From: AC-32 sp963728765
Lineage (GTDB): Bacteria > Actinomycetota > Thermoleophilia > Gaiellales > Gaiellaceae
NCBI GenBank assembly: GCA_963728765.1
Contig: CAVSKX010000005.1
Coordinates: 62,001 to 126,000, forward strand
Reading direction: 5' to 3'
DNA: 64,000 nt
A program made the position numbers and the translations under genes. Positions 1-11,453 of the stretch are shown here, piece after piece. The notes beneath the pieces were generated by a model. That model was not told the origin of the DNA and did no database searches. It saw nothing but the letters and a program-made list of their open reading frames with translations. Each line of letters begins with the position of its first letter. Within the stretch, counting starts at the first letter, position 1.

Positions 1-198
1 GGCGAGAAGCGCTTCGCGTCGGTGGTGCAGCTGCTGGAAGCGCCCGGCGGTGAGCAGCTCGTGCGCTTCGCGTACACGACCGGCGGCTCGGCCAGGCGCG
101 GGCCGGTGACGCTTCGTAAGCGCGACCTCGAGCGGTTGCGGGCGGGCCTCGCCGAGCGGCCCGGCCTCGCGGAGGCGCTCGGGCTCAGGCCGCCGTGA
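1..198 (+). CDS. C-terminal end of an unidentified protein (partial)
   Basis: An open frame enters from the left edge and stops with TGA at 196-198, giving 65 residues. The piece is basic, with alternating Arg, Leu and Glu (for example RKRDLERLRAGLAERPGL), and has no motif I can name. Its end overlaps the end of the opposite-strand purQ by 14 bp. Codon use is typical of the neighbouring genes, so I think it is real, but its function cannot be told from this fragment. Confidence 0.55.
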   Translation, partial: GEKRFASVVQLLEAPGGEQLVRFAYTTGGSARRGPVTLRKRDLERLRAGLAERPGLAEALGLRPP

Positions 199-883
199 GC
201 AGGCGCTCGCGTGCCGAGTCGACCAGCGAGCCGAGGATCAGGGCGCCGTCGGTCGAGCCGAGCAGCGGATCGACCGCGTGCTCCGGGTGCGGCATCAGGC
301 CGAAGACGTTCTTCGTTTCGTTGGCGACGCCGGCGATGTCTGCGACCGAGCCGTTCGGGTTCGCCTCGTAGCGCAGGACGATCTGATCGCTGGCCTCGAG
401 CTTCGCCAGCAGCACTGCATCGGCGACGTAGCAACCCTCGCCGTGCTTCACCGGGATGGTGAGCGTCTGGCCGAGCTCCACACGGCGCGTGAAGGGCGTG
501 TCGGCGTGCTCGATGCGGAGGCCGACGTCGCGACAGACGAACGACAGCGAGTCATTCGGTCGCAGCACGCCCGGGAGGAGTCCCGCCTCGCATAGCACCT
601 GGAAGCCGTTGCAGATCCCGAGCACGAGCCCGCCCTCGTCGGCGAAGCGGCGGACGGCGCCCATCACCGGGGCGAAGCGCGCGATCGCCCCGCAGCGAAG
701 ATAGTCGCCGTACGAGAAGCCGCCCGGGAGGGCGACGGCCGCCACGTCGGGCAGTTCCGACTCGGCGTGCCAGACCAAAGTGGCGTCCGCGCCGAGCCGT
801 TCGAGCGCAAGCGCCGCGTCGTGGTCGTCGTTCGAGCCCGGGAACGTGACGACGGCGATGCGGGGGCGCGGGCGGTCGGTCAC
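185..883 (-). CDS. purQ: Phosphoribosylformylglycinamidine synthase, glutaminase subunit PurQ
   Basis: Class I glutamine amidotransferase subunit that supplies ammonia to PurL for FGAR to FGAM conversion in purine synthesis. The 232-residue protein has the nucleophile elbow LGICNGFQ (Cys91) and the His-Glu pair in MPHPEH (His199, Glu201). The length suits the small bacterial PurQ that works with PurS and a separate PurL. The start is GTG at 883, which overlaps the purS stop in a GTGA arrangement. The open frame runs on upstream through purS, purC and purB but is not coding there. It is the last gene of purB-purC-purS-purQ; purL is not in the window. Confidence 0.96.
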   Translation of the reverse strand: MTDRPRPRIAVVTFPGSNDDHDAALALERLGADATLVWHAESELPDVAAVALPGGFSYGDYLRCGAIARFAPVMGAVRRFADEGGLVLGICNGFQVLCEAGLLPGVLRPNDSLSFVCRDVGLRIEHADTPFTRRVELGQTLTIPVKHGEGCYVADAVLLAKLEASDQIVLRYEANPNGSVADIAGVANETKNVFGLMPHPEHAVDPLLGSTDGALILGSLVDSARERLLTAA

Positions 884-1119
884 GTCTCGAGGGCGATCTC
901 GTAAGACTCGATCAGTGGATTGGCCAGCAGTTGCTCGCAGGCGCGCTCCAGCTCGGCGCGGGCGGCGGTCTCGTCGCCGTCGTCGAGCTCGAGGTCGATC
1001 ACGCGCCCGACCCGCGCCTCGTCGACGTGGAAGCCCAGCTGTCGCAGGGAGCTCTGGACGGCCTCGCCCTGGGGGTCGAGGATCCCGGGCTTCGGGCGAA
1101 CGAGGATCGTCGCCCTCAC
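880..1119 (-). CDS. purS: Phosphoribosylformylglycinamidine synthase subunit PurS
   Basis: Small 79-residue bridging subunit of the three-part FGAM synthase (PurL-PurQ-PurS). It has the usual PurS pattern: a beta strand with basic residues (VRPKPGILDPQG), a G-F/H-V segment near residue 30, and a C-terminal NPLIESYEI motif. It lies between purC and purQ with 4-bp overlaps on both sides, so the three are almost certainly translated from one mRNA. Confidence 0.95.
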   Translation of the reverse strand: MRATILVRPKPGILDPQGEAVQSSLRQLGFHVDEARVGRVIDLELDDGDETAARAELERACEQLLANPLIESYEIALET

Positions 1120-1971
1120 CTGAGCACCACGTCGGGATCGGCGAGGTAGGCGTCGAAGTCGAGCCCGGTGAGCCGCTCGAACGCCTCGACGTAGCGCGCG
1201 CGGGTTCCGGCGACGACGTCGTCGGGTAGCTCCGGCCCCGGCGGCGTCTTGTCCCAGCCGAGGGTCTCGCAGTAGTCGCGGACGAACTGTTTGTCGAACG
1301 ACGGTTGCGGGCGGCCCGGCTCGTACTCGTCCGCCGGCCAGAAGCGCGAGGAGTCAGGGGTGAAGGCCTCGTCGCCGAGCACCAGTCGCCCGTTCTCTTC
1401 GAGCCCGAACTCGAACTTGGTGTCGGCCAGCAGGATCCCGCGCTCGGCCGCGTACGCGGAGGCGAAGCGGTAGAGCTCGAGTGACACGCGTTCGACCTCG
1501 TCGAACCGCTCCTGCCCGACGAGCACGGCCGCGCGCTCGCGGTCGATGTTCTCGTCATGCCCCTCGAGCGCCTTGGTCGACGGCGTAAAGATCGGCTCGG
1601 GCAGCTTGTCGGAGTCGTGCAAGCCTTCGGTGAGGCGGTGCCCGCAGACCGCCCCGGTTGCCTGGTAGTCCTTCCAGCCCGAGCCCGTGAGGTAGCCGCG
1701 GACGACGCACTCGAGCGGCAGCATCTCCAGCCGGCGACACTCGGTCGAGCGCCCGTCGGCACGGAGCGCGAGCAGGTGGTTCGGGACGATCTCGCGCGTG
1801 CGCCCGAACCAGAACGCCGAGAGCCCGGTGAGAACGCGGCCCTTGTCCGGAATCTCGGTCGGGAGCACGACATCGAAGGTCGAGATCCGGTCGCTCGCGA
1901 CGAGCAGCAGACGGTCGTCATCGAGCTCGTAGAGCTCGCGAACCTTCCCGCTTCCGACGTGGGTCGCCGTT

Positions 1972-1979
<8 letters not shown>
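1116..1979 (-). CDS. purC: Phosphoribosylaminoimidazole-succinocarboxamide synthase (SAICAR synthetase)
   Basis: Joins CAIR and aspartate in an ATP-dependent step of purine synthesis. The 287-residue protein shows the family signatures GSGKVRELYE at the N-terminus, SDRISTFDVV with IPDKG, ECVVRGYLTGSGW, and DTKFEFG. The ATG at 1979 lies 8 bp inside the end of purB, so translation is coupled. The longer open frame upstream of this ATG is a shadow of purB. Confidence 0.96.
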
Positions 1980-3288
<1,309 letters not shown>

Positions 3289-3295
3289 TGGTTGC

Positions 3296-3301
3296 AGTCT
3301 A
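3296..3301 (-). promoter_or_regulatory. -10 element of the purB leaderless promoter
   Basis: TAGACT on the minus strand, 7 bases before the purB GTG. The same spacing recurs before other first genes here. No clear -35 was seen. Confidence 0.55.
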
Positions 3302-3474
3302 GAGCCCGCGCAGGAAGGCGACCGTGGACGAAGAGACACGCCTCCGCCACACCTGCGTCACACACTCGCGCGACATTGTCTGGCACGCTCGATTGACCCC
3401 GGGTGGGTGGGGGTTAGGGATGGGTCCCGCCAGTTGCCGCTGCTCGGCGGCGGCCTTGCCGCCAAGGGCTCGGT

Positions 3475-3894
3475 TCAGCTGCCGAGGATCCGGGCTGCGA
3501 GTGCGGCCGCGTTCTTCGCGTTGTCCACGCCGACCGCCGCGACCGGGACACCGGGCGGCATCTGCGCGATCGAGAGGAGTGCGTCGAGCCCGTCGAGCAC
3601 GCTCAGGCTCGAACGCAGCGGGACGCCGATCACCGGCAAGTCCGTGTGCGCCGCGACAGCGCCGGGAAGCGCCGCGGCCAGCCCTGCACCCGCGATCAGC
3701 ACTCGGATCCCGCGCTCGCGCGCGCTGCGCGCGTACTCCGCCACCGCGTCGGGGTTCCGGTGTGCCGACCGCACCTCGAGCTCGCATGGGATCCCCCGCG
3801 CGTCAAGCTCGTCGAGCGCCGCCTGCATGCGCTCGCGGTCGGACTCGGAGCCGACGAGGATCCCGACCAGCGGCCGGCTCTCAGCTGCGGACAT
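3475..3894 (-). CDS. purE: 5-(carboxyamino)imidazole ribonucleotide mutase
   Basis: Converts N5-CAIR to CAIR in purine synthesis. The 139-residue protein has GILVGSESDRERM at the phosphate-binding N-terminus, SAHRNPD carrying the catalytic His, and GAGLAAALPGAVAAHT, all class I PurE features. ATG at 3894 lies 14 bp inside the end of purD, so the two form a coupled pair. No purK is seen next to it. Confidence 0.94.
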   Translation of the reverse strand: MSAAESRPLVGILVGSESDRERMQAALDELDARGIPCELEVRSAHRNPDAVAEYARSARERGIRVLIAGAGLAAALPGAVAAHTDLPVIGVPLRSSLSVLDGLDALLSIAQMPPGVPVAAVGVDNAKNAAALAARILGS

Positions 3895-5104
3895 GCCCCT
3901 CCGCTGCCGACAGCGCGATGTCGCGGCGGTACTGCATGCCGGCGAACGAGATGCGGCTGACGGCCTCGTAGGCCAGCGCCCGCGCCGCGGCGACGTCGGC
4001 GCCCGTTGCCGTGACCGCCAGCACGCGCCCACCGCTCGTCACGAGCCGGCCGTCGTGCAGCGCGGTTCCCGCGTGGAAGACGAGCGCCCCGGTCGCCTCG
4101 GCGTCCTCGACGCCCGCGATCGGCGTGCCGGTGTCGGAGCGCTCGGGGTAGCCCGCTCCCGCCACCACGACGGTCACCGCCGCGTCGGCCCGCATCGACG
4201 CCTCCGCGCGGAGCTCCCCTGTGGCGCCGCCCCACAGCAGCGGCAGCAGGTCGCCTTCGAGGCGTGGCAGCACCGACTGGGTCTCGGGATCGCCGAAGCG
4301 GCAGTTGAACTCGAGCACCCGCGGCCCGTCCGCCGTGAGCATCAGCCCCGCGTACAGCAGCCCGGAGAAAGGTGTCCCTCGCCGCGCAACCTCCGCCAGG
4401 ACCGGCCGGTGCACGCTTTCGAGAAGCTCCTCGACCTCCGGCTCACCGACGCCGGGCACCGGCGAATACGCACCCATCCCGCCCGTGTTCGGCCCCGTGT
4501 CGCGATCGCCGATCCGCTTGAAGTCCTGCGCCGGCGTCAGCCCGACCGTCCTCGACCCGTCGCTGATCGCGAACAGCGATACCTCCTCGCCCTCGAGCAG
4601 CTCCTCGACGAGGAAGTCGGAGCCGAGCCTCGCTGCGGCGGAGAGACCCGCATCGAGCTCCTCCTGTGTGCGGCAGACGAAGACGCCCTTGCCGGCGGCG
4701 AGCCCGTCGGCCTTGACGACGCACGGCGGCCTCGCGACCGCGAGCCGTCGCGCGGTCGGAACGCCGGCTGCCTCGAGCACGTCCTTGGCAAAAGCCTTCG
4801 AGCCCTCGATCCGCGCAGCGGCACGCGTCGGTCCGAACACCGCGATCCCGGCGTGGCGAAGCGTGTCGGCCAGCCCGGCGACGAGCGGGGCCTCGGGGCC
4901 GATGACGACGAGGTCGATTCCGAGTGCTCTCGAGAGCGAGAGCAACCCCTCGCCGTCTTCTGCGCGCACCGGGTGACACGTGCCGAGCGAGGCGATGCCG
5001 GGGTTTCCCGGCGCGGCGTGCAGTTCGTCGAGGGCCGGGCTCTGGCCGAGTTTCCACGCGAGCGCGTGCTCTCGGGCCCCCGACCCCACGATGAGCGCCT
5101 TCAC
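3881..5104 (-). CDS. purD: Phosphoribosylamine-glycine ligase (GAR synthetase)
   Basis: ATP-grasp enzyme forming GAR from phosphoribosylamine and glycine. The 407-residue protein has the N-terminal GSGAREHALAWKL, the ATP-grasp segments VVKADGLAAGKGV and GPNTGGMGAYSP, and the metal-binding EFNCRFGDPETQ. The start is GTG at 5104. TACACT lies 7 bases upstream with no ribosome site, suggesting a leaderless transcript that also carries purE. Confidence 0.96.
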   Translation of the reverse strand: MKALIVGSGAREHALAWKLGQSPALDELHAAPGNPGIASLGTCHPVRAEDGEGLLSLSRALGIDLVVIGPEAPLVAGLADTLRHAGIAVFGPTRAAARIEGSKAFAKDVLEAAGVPTARRLAVARPPCVVKADGLAAGKGVFVCRTQEELDAGLSAAARLGSDFLVEELLEGEEVSLFAISDGSRTVGLTPAQDFKRIGDRDTGPNTGGMGAYSPVPGVGEPEVEELLESVHRPVLAEVARRGTPFSGLLYAGLMLTADGPRVLEFNCRFGDPETQSVLPRLEGDLLPLLWGGATGELRAEASMRADAAVTVVVAGAGYPERSDTGTPIAGVEDAEATGALVFHAGTALHDGRLVTSGGRVLAVTATGADVAAARALAYEAVSRISFAGMQYRRDIALSAAEGHVRS

Positions 5105-5111
5105 GGCGGCG

Positions 5112-5117
5112 AGTGTA
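5112..5117 (-). promoter_or_regulatory. -10 element of the purD leaderless promoter
   Basis: TACACT on the minus strand, 7 bases before the purD GTG. Confidence 0.55.
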
Positions 5118-5165
5118 CTGCGGCCGTCGGCGTTTCACGCCGCTCCGGCGAGACTCCTGGTAGAA

Positions 5166-5243
5166 GGTTCGCCCAGCCTCCTCCCCAAGGCGATCGTAGT
5201 CAGGGCCGGCGCGCGTGTCTGTCACGGGGGTGTCGCGAATGTG
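5166..5243 (+). repeat. Dispersed intergenic repeat, family B, copy 1
   Basis: This stretch between purD and fdhD aligns with 38162-38241 over about 78 bases. Shared blocks are ggttcgccc, cctcctcccc, the GCGCGTGT core and gggtgtc/gggtgtg. Part of the core also appears inverted near 3335-3385. The origin is unknown. Confidence 0.5.
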
Positions 5244-5257
5244 TGAGGGCTGCGGGG

Positions 5258-5263
5258 TACGCT
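5258..5263 (+). promoter_or_regulatory. -10 element of the fdhD leaderless promoter
   Basis: TACGCT, 7 bases before the fdhD ATG at 5271, with no ribosome site between. Confidence 0.5.
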
Positions 5264-5270
5264 CCCGCGT

Positions 5271-6071
5271 ATGGGCGCCGAGAAGGACGCGCTCGAGGCG
5301 CCGCCGTACTCGGCAGCGCGAGTCGAGGTGCTGCGACTGCCGCAAGGCACGAGCGAGCCCGACCTGGTCGCGGTCGAGGAGCCGCTTGAGATCCGGATCG
5401 GCGGTCGGCCGGTTGCCGTCACGATGCGGACGCCCGGACACGACGAGGAGCTCGCCCTCGGGTTCTGTCTCTCGGAAGGGCTCGAGCCCGTCGCGGCGTC
5501 ACTCCCGGCCGACCTGGCGGCCAACACGGTCGAGGTCGAGGCACCCGCGTTCGACCCTGAGCGCCTCCAGCGCAGCTTCTACACGTCCTCCTCCTGCGGT
5601 GTCTGCGGCAAGGGCGCGCTCGAGGCGGTCGCGGTCGAGTCGCCTCGCGTCGAGAGCGAGCTGGCGCTCGCCGGCGACCTACTCGCGGCGCTGCCGGAGC
5701 GGCTGCGCGCCGCCCAGCCCGCGTTCGCCGCCACCGGCGGGCTCCACGCGACCGGCCTGTTCGACGCCGGCGGCGAGTTGCTCTGCCTGCGCGAGGACGT
5801 CGGACGCCACAACGCGATGGACAAGGTCGTCGGCTGGGCCCTCCGGGAGGGTCGCCTCCGGCTCTCCCAGGCCGTGCTCTGCGTCAGCGGCCGGCTCTCG
5901 TTCGAGCTCGTGCAGAAGGCGGCTGTCGCCGGCTGCCCGCTCCTCGTGGCCGTGGGCGCTCCTTCGAGCCTGGCCGTCGAGCTCGCCGCCGACCGCGGCG
6001 TGACGCTCTGCGGCTTCGCACGCGGTGGCCGCCTCAACGTGTACACCGAGCCGTGGCGCGTCCTCGCCTGA
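5271..6071 (+). CDS. fdhD: Formate dehydrogenase sulfurtransferase FdhD
   Basis: FdhD moves sulfur from a cysteine desulfurase to the molybdenum cofactor of formate dehydrogenase. The 266-residue protein has the essential CxxC loop SSSCGVCGKG (Cys109, Cys112), the cofactor-binding segment REDVGRHNAMDKVVG and SGRLSFELVQKA. The next gene, mobA, overlaps its end by 19 bp, which fits a molybdenum-cofactor operon. With selA, selB and tRNA-Sec further right, it suggests a selenocysteine formate dehydrogenase elsewhere in the genome (inference). Confidence 0.95.
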   Translation: MGAEKDALEAPPYSAARVEVLRLPQGTSEPDLVAVEEPLEIRIGGRPVAVTMRTPGHDEELALGFCLSEGLEPVAASLPADLAANTVEVEAPAFDPERLQRSFYTSSSCGVCGKGALEAVAVESPRVESELALAGDLLAALPERLRAAQPAFAATGGLHATGLFDAGGELLCLREDVGRHNAMDKVVGWALREGRLRLSQAVLCVSGRLSFELVQKAAVAGCPLLVAVGAPSSLAVELAADRGVTLCGFARGGRLNVYTEPWRVLA

Positions 6072-6589
6072 CGGGCGTTCTGCTCGTCGGCGGCGCCAGC
6101 ACTCGGTTCGGCTCGCCGAAGGCCCTCGCTCGGCTCGGCGACGAGACGCTCGCCGCCCGCGCCTGGCGCACCCTCGGCGAGGCCTGCGACGACCGGCTCG
6201 CGGTCGGCAAGGACGGCGACGGGCTCGAGCTGCCGTTCGAGCTGATCGACGACGGGACGGAGACGCGCGCCGCGCTCGCCGGGGTCGTCGCCGGCCTTCG
6301 CGCGGCGTCCGGCTCGGTCGTGGTGATGCTCCCGGTGGACACTCCGCTCGTGACCGCGGACCTGCTGCGCGAGCTCGCGGCCGCCTGTGCCGAGGCGGCG
6401 GCTCCCACCACCACCCCGCTGCCTGCGGCATTCGCAAGCAGCGCCCTGCCGGTGCTCGAACGGCGCCTCCACGAGGGCCGCCTCGCGCTGCACGAAGCGC
6501 TCGACGAGCTCGACACGAGACGGATCGAGGTTGACGAGGCGCTTCTCGCCAACGTGAATACGCCGGATGAGCTTCGCCGTCTCGGGTAG
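6053..6589 (+). CDS. mobA: Molybdenum cofactor guanylyltransferase
   Basis: Nucleotidyltransferase that adds GMP to molybdopterin, giving the dinucleotide cofactor used by formate dehydrogenases. The 178-residue protein has the N-terminal LLVGGASTRFGSPKA and the metal-binding LPVDTPL, as in MobA/IspD-fold enzymes. The start is GTG at 6053 inside the end of fdhD. It ends 23 bp inside the next methyltransferase gene. Confidence 0.88.
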   Translation: MARPRLTGVLLVGGASTRFGSPKALARLGDETLAARAWRTLGEACDDRLAVGKDGDGLELPFELIDDGTETRAALAGVVAGLRAASGSVVVMLPVDTPLVTADLLRELAAACAEAAAPTTTPLPAAFASSALPVLERRLHEGRLALHEALDELDTRRIEVDEALLANVNTPDELRRLG

Positions 6590-7331
6590 CGCCTACGACC
6601 GCTTCATGGGCCGCTACTCGCGCCGGCTCGCGCCCGCGTTCGCCGACTTCGCCGGCGTCGAGGCCGGGCAGCGGGTGCTCGACGTCGGGTGCGGATCGGG
6701 CGTCCTGACCGAGGAGCTCGCCCGCCGCGTTGGCGCGGAGCAGGTGTCGGGCGTCGACCCCTCGCCGCTCCTCGCAGCGTGTGCGGAGCGCGTGCCCGGG
6801 GCAGAGCTGAAGCAGGGCAAGGCGGAGGCGCTGCCCTGCCCGGACGACTCGTTCGACGCGGCCATCGCCCAGCTGGTGATCCACTTCATGGACGACCCGG
6901 CGGCCGGCGTCTCGGAGATGACCCGCGTGACCCGACCGGGCGGCGTCGTCGCCGCGAGCTCATGGGACTTCGCGGGCGGGATGGAGATGCTGCGCGTCTA
7001 CTGGGAGACGGCGCGCGGGCTCGACCACGACCTCGCGGGCGAGAGTCGTTCGTTCGGCAACCTCGAGGAGCTCGACGCGCTCTGGCGCGAGCTCGGGCTC
7101 GAGGACGTCAAGGCCGGCCCGCTCGAGGTGTCGGCCCAATACCAGGACTTCGACGAGCTCTGGGACACGTTCCTGCTGGGCGTCGGGCCGGCTGGCGAGT
7201 ACGTCGTTTCGCTCCCGGCCGACAGGCAGGAGACGCTGCGCGGGGAGTACCGGCGCCGGCTCGGCGAGCCGACCGGCAGCTTCACGCTCTCCGCCCGCGC
7301 CTGGGCCGCGCGCGGCCGCGTGCCGGCGTGA
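6567..7331 (+). CDS. SAM-dependent methyltransferase, substrate unknown
   Basis: Class I methyltransferase of 254 residues: the SAM-binding motif I VLDVGCGSG is at residues 37-45, followed by the acidic VDPS and by AEALPCPDDSFDA. The C-terminal half gives no substrate clue. ATG at 6567 overlaps the end of mobA, so it is probably co-transcribed with fdhD-mobA. It ends 1 bp before the end of the convergent purA. Confidence 0.85.
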   Translation: MSFAVSGSAYDRFMGRYSRRLAPAFADFAGVEAGQRVLDVGCGSGVLTEELARRVGAEQVSGVDPSPLLAACAERVPGAELKQGKAEALPCPDDSFDAAIAQLVIHFMDDPAAGVSEMTRVTRPGGVVAASSWDFAGGMEMLRVYWETARGLDHDLAGESRSFGNLEELDALWRELGLEDVKAGPLEVSAQYQDFDELWDTFLLGVGPAGEYVVSLPADRQETLRGEYRRRLGEPTGSFTLSARAWAARGRVPA

Positions 7332-7332
7332 G

Positions 7333-8631
7333 CTAGGGCCGCGCCAGCGCTTCGAGCGACCCCGGCGAGAGCACCCGCTCCCGCTCCGCGCCGGTGCCGA
7401 TCAGCGAGACCGGCACCTCGAGCTGGCGCTCGACGAACTCGGCGTAGCGGCGCGCGTTCTCGGGCAACGCTTCGAGCTCTGTCACCGCGTCGAGCGGCTC
7501 CTCCCAGCCCGGCAGCAGCTCGTACACCGGCCGGCAGTGGTGGAAGTCGCTCTGGTGCGCCGGGAAGTCCGCCGTCTCGGTGCCGTCGCGCAGCCGGTAG
7601 CGGACGCAGACCGGCAGCTCGGCGAACGCGGAGAGCACGTCGAGCTTCGTCAGCGCCAGCGAGGTGATGCCGTTCAGCCGCACCGCGTAGCGAAGGGCGA
7701 CGAGGTCGAGCCAGCCGCAGCGGCGCTGCCGGCCCGTGGTGGTTCCGTACTCGGCGCCCAGCTCCCGCACCCGCTCCTGGTCGGCGCCGTCGATCTCGGT
7801 CGGGAACGGGCCTTCGCCGACCCGCGTGACGTAGGCCTTGGCGACCCCGATGATCGCGTCGATCCGATTCGGGCCGATCCCGACGCCGACGGCTGCGGCA
7901 CCGGCCACGGTCCCCGACGAGGTGACGAACGGATACGTGCCGTGGTCGAGGTCGAGCAGCGTCCCCTGCGCGCCTTCGAGCAGGACGAAGCGCCCTTCGC
8001 GCAGCGCGCGGTCGACGAGCAGCGACGTGTCGACCACATACGGCCGCAGCCGCTGCGCGAACCCCTCGTAGCGCGCCGCGAGCTCTTCGAGCTCCAGCGG
8101 CTGCGAGCCGTACACGCGCTCGAGCCAGACGTTCTTCTCGGCGAGCGCGACCTCGATCTTCTGGCGCAGGATCTTCGGGTCGAGCAGGTCCTGCACGCGG
8201 ATCCCGAGCCGCGCCGCCTTGTCCGCGTAGGCGGGGCCGATCCCGCGCTTCGTCGTCCCGATCTGCAGCTTGCCGAGGCGCCGCTCACTGCCCTGGTCGA
8301 TCGCGACGTGCCACGGCATGATCAGGTGCGCCTCGCCGGAGACCCGGACGCAGCCGGTCGAGACCCCGCGCGCCTCGAGCTCATCGAGCTCTCGGACGAA
8401 GACCTCCGGGTCGATCACGCACCCTGCGCCGAGGACGCACTCCTTGCCGTGCAGGATCCCGGAGGGCATGTGGTGAAACTTGAACTTCTCGCCGCCCGTG
8501 ACGATCGTGTGCCCCGCGTTCGGCCCGCCCTGGTAGCGGCAGACGAGGTCGGAGTGCTGGGCCAACAGGTCGACGATCTTGCCCTTTCCCTCGTCTCCCC
8601 ACTGCGCGCCTACGACGACGGTGGCCGGCAT
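7333..8631 (-). CDS. purA: Adenylosuccinate synthase
   Basis: GTP-dependent first step from IMP to AMP. The 432-residue protein is full length, with the N-terminal P-loop GAQWGDEGKGK, the IMP-binding TTKRGIGPAYADK, and VTRVGEGPFPTE. An AGGAA-like sequence precedes the ATG at 8631. It stands alone, apart from the other purine genes. About 200 bp of palindrome-rich DNA lies upstream. Confidence 0.97.
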   Translation of the reverse strand: MPATVVVGAQWGDEGKGKIVDLLAQHSDLVCRYQGGPNAGHTIVTGGEKFKFHHMPSGILHGKECVLGAGCVIDPEVFVRELDELEARGVSTGCVRVSGEAHLIMPWHVAIDQGSERRLGKLQIGTTKRGIGPAYADKAARLGIRVQDLLDPKILRQKIEVALAEKNVWLERVYGSQPLELEELAARYEGFAQRLRPYVVDTSLLVDRALREGRFVLLEGAQGTLLDLDHGTYPFVTSSGTVAGAAAVGVGIGPNRIDAIIGVAKAYVTRVGEGPFPTEIDGADQERVRELGAEYGTTTGRQRRCGWLDLVALRYAVRLNGITSLALTKLDVLSAFAELPVCVRYRLRDGTETADFPAHQSDFHHCRPVYELLPGWEEPLDAVTELEALPENARRYAEFVERQLEVPVSLIGTGAERERVLSPGSLEALARP

Positions 8632-8657
8632 CAGGCGTTCCTGGGCGCGCAGTGGAT

Positions 8658-8719
8658 TTGGACCGGACGCGCGGGCAAAGCCCGCACGTCCTCCAAACGG
8701 CGCCCGGCAAGCGGGCGCC
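8658..8719. repeat. Two hairpins upstream of purA; the first is repeat family A, copy 1
   Basis: The first hairpin pairs 8665-8676 with 8680-8691 (ggacg, one mismatch, gcgggc; loop AAA). The second pairs ggcgcccg at 8699-8706 with cgggcgcc at 8712-8719. The first resembles elements at 14621-14656 and 44049-44096. Confidence 0.6.
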
Positions 8720-8791
8720 TCGGCGCCCCGAGAATCACGGTCGCAGGCACGTGCCTGAGTGTGCCTGATCCTGTCGGCTGTTACCCGGGCA

Positions 8792-8813
8792 GCCGTGACC
8801 GAAAGGTCACGGC
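8792..8813. terminator. Perfect 9-bp hairpin with GAAA loop
   Basis: gccgtgacc at 8792-8800 pairs with ggtcacggc at 8805-8813 around a GAAA tetraloop. It lies just past the end of the small gene at 8846-9073 and probably terminates the rpsF-dnaB operon transcript. No T-tract follows. Confidence 0.5.
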
Positions 8814-8845
8814 TCGCGGGGCGAGGGGGGAAGGCTCGCCGCGCG

Positions 8846-9073
8846 CTACCAGAGTGGTGTCGTCGCCTCGGTCGTCACCGCGGCACCTGCCCGGATCAGG
8901 CGGATGCGGTGCCCGCGGGGGCACGTCGTCCAGCCGAGGTCCTGCTCGAGTCGCAACGCGCCCTGTGCGGTGTGCGCGAGGTGCTCGCCACGCTCGTCGA
9001 GCTCCGCGCAGGCCTGGCAGACCACGGTGAACGAGGTCGTGCGGGCCAGGAGCACGACGGTTTGCTCGACCAT
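8846..9073 (-). CDS. Small hypothetical protein with two cysteine motifs
   Basis: A 75-residue frame 100 bp downstream of dnaB on the same strand. It has CQAC near the middle and a C-terminal CPRGHRIR, which together could bind zinc. The N-terminal VEQTVVLLARTTSF looks like a beta strand. No ribosome site is obvious before the ATG. I do not recognise the family. Confidence 0.5.
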   Translation of the reverse strand: MVEQTVVLLARTTSFTVVCQACAELDERGEHLAHTAQGALRLEQDLGWTTCPRGHRIRLIRAGAAVTTEATTPLW

Positions 9074-9173
9074 CAGCTCCGAGGCGGCGCTTGCGACGCC
9101 GTCGTCAGCCCGCGCGGGCTTCGCTCGCGGGGGCGTCTGAGATGGTCAATGAGAGCGTGTTTCGGTAGCGGCA

Positions 9174-10523
<1,350 letters not shown>

Positions 10524-10677
10524 CGCGCTATCCAACAACTCCCGGCGCGGCCGGGGAAGGTCTGGACGACGGCACTTTCGACAGGCCCGGACGGGACAAC
10601 AGCAGCCGGTTTGCAGGCATAAGGGAACACAGGTTCCCAGCACCCCCGGACGACACCTGTGGGTGAAAAGGGCGCTC

Positions 10678-10725
10678 CGAGCGGGAAGTTCCGCTCGAAA
10701 TCCACAGGCACCTGCCTGCCTGTGG
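10678..10725. repeat. Tandem hairpins between rplI and dnaB
   Basis: cgagcgg at 10678-10684 pairs with ccgctcg at 10691-10697, and ccacaggca at 10702-10710 pairs perfectly with tgcctgtgg at 10717-10725. They suggest that the rplI-dnaB gap is non-coding and acts as an attenuator or processing site. Confidence 0.5.
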
Positions 10726-10745
10726 AGAAGCTGTGCGCGGTTTGT

Positions 10746-11453
10746 TACCTCCGGCCGGTCGCCGGCGTCGTCTGTGGCGTCGGCGGTGCCGTCGGACGCA
10801 TCGTCCGGGGCCTGCTCCGCCTGGGGCTCCTCCGCGGCGTCAGGCGTTTCCTCCGCCTCGGCCTCCGCGTCCTCCTCGGCCACGACTGCGTCGATCTCGG
10901 CCTCCGCCTGCGCGTGCTCCGCCTCCGCCTCGGCCTGGGCGGCGGCCTCGGCCTCCGCCTCCGCGGCGGCGATCGCGTCGAGCTCCTCCTGGGGCGGCAG
11001 CTCGCCGCCCTCGGGGACGACCGCGAGCCGCAGCGTCGCCGTTACGTCCGCGAACAGCTCGAGCGGAATCTGGTAGCGGCCGATCCGCTTGATCGAGTCG
11101 GCCAGGTCGAGCTTGCGGCGGTCGATCCGCACCTTCTGGGTCTCCCAGACCCGTTCGGCGACGTCGGTCGCGGTGACCGAGCCGAAGAGTGTTCCCGTCT
11201 CGCCCGCCGGCACGTCGAAGCGGATCTCGCTCGCCTCGAGCCGCTGCGCGATCTCCTGCGCCTGCTCGAAGCTCTGCGCCTCGTGCCGCGCGCGCTTGTG
11301 CTCGAGCTTGCGCAGCTCGGCCACCTTGGCCGGAGTCGCCGTCTCGGCGAGCTTGCGCGGCAGCAGGTAATTGCGGGCGAACCCGGGCGCGACGTCGACC
11401 ACCTCGCCGCGGAGGCCGACCTTCTCGACGTCCTGTCGGAGGATGACTTCCAT
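10746..11453 (-). CDS. rplI: 50S ribosomal protein bL9 with an acidic C-terminal extension
   Basis: Ribosomal protein that binds 23S rRNA. It starts MEVILRQDVEKVGLRGE at the ATG at 11453 and has the typical N-domain (FARNYLLPRKLA) and C-domain (FGSVTATDVAE). After about 150 residues an Ala/Glu/Asp-rich tail of about 85 residues follows. I end the feature at the last tail-like codon, because no stop codon exists in this frame before the end of dnaB at 9174. The true C-terminus is therefore unknown: readthrough, fusion or a one-base sequence error. The ATG overlaps the rpsR stop by one base (TGATG). Confidence 0.85.
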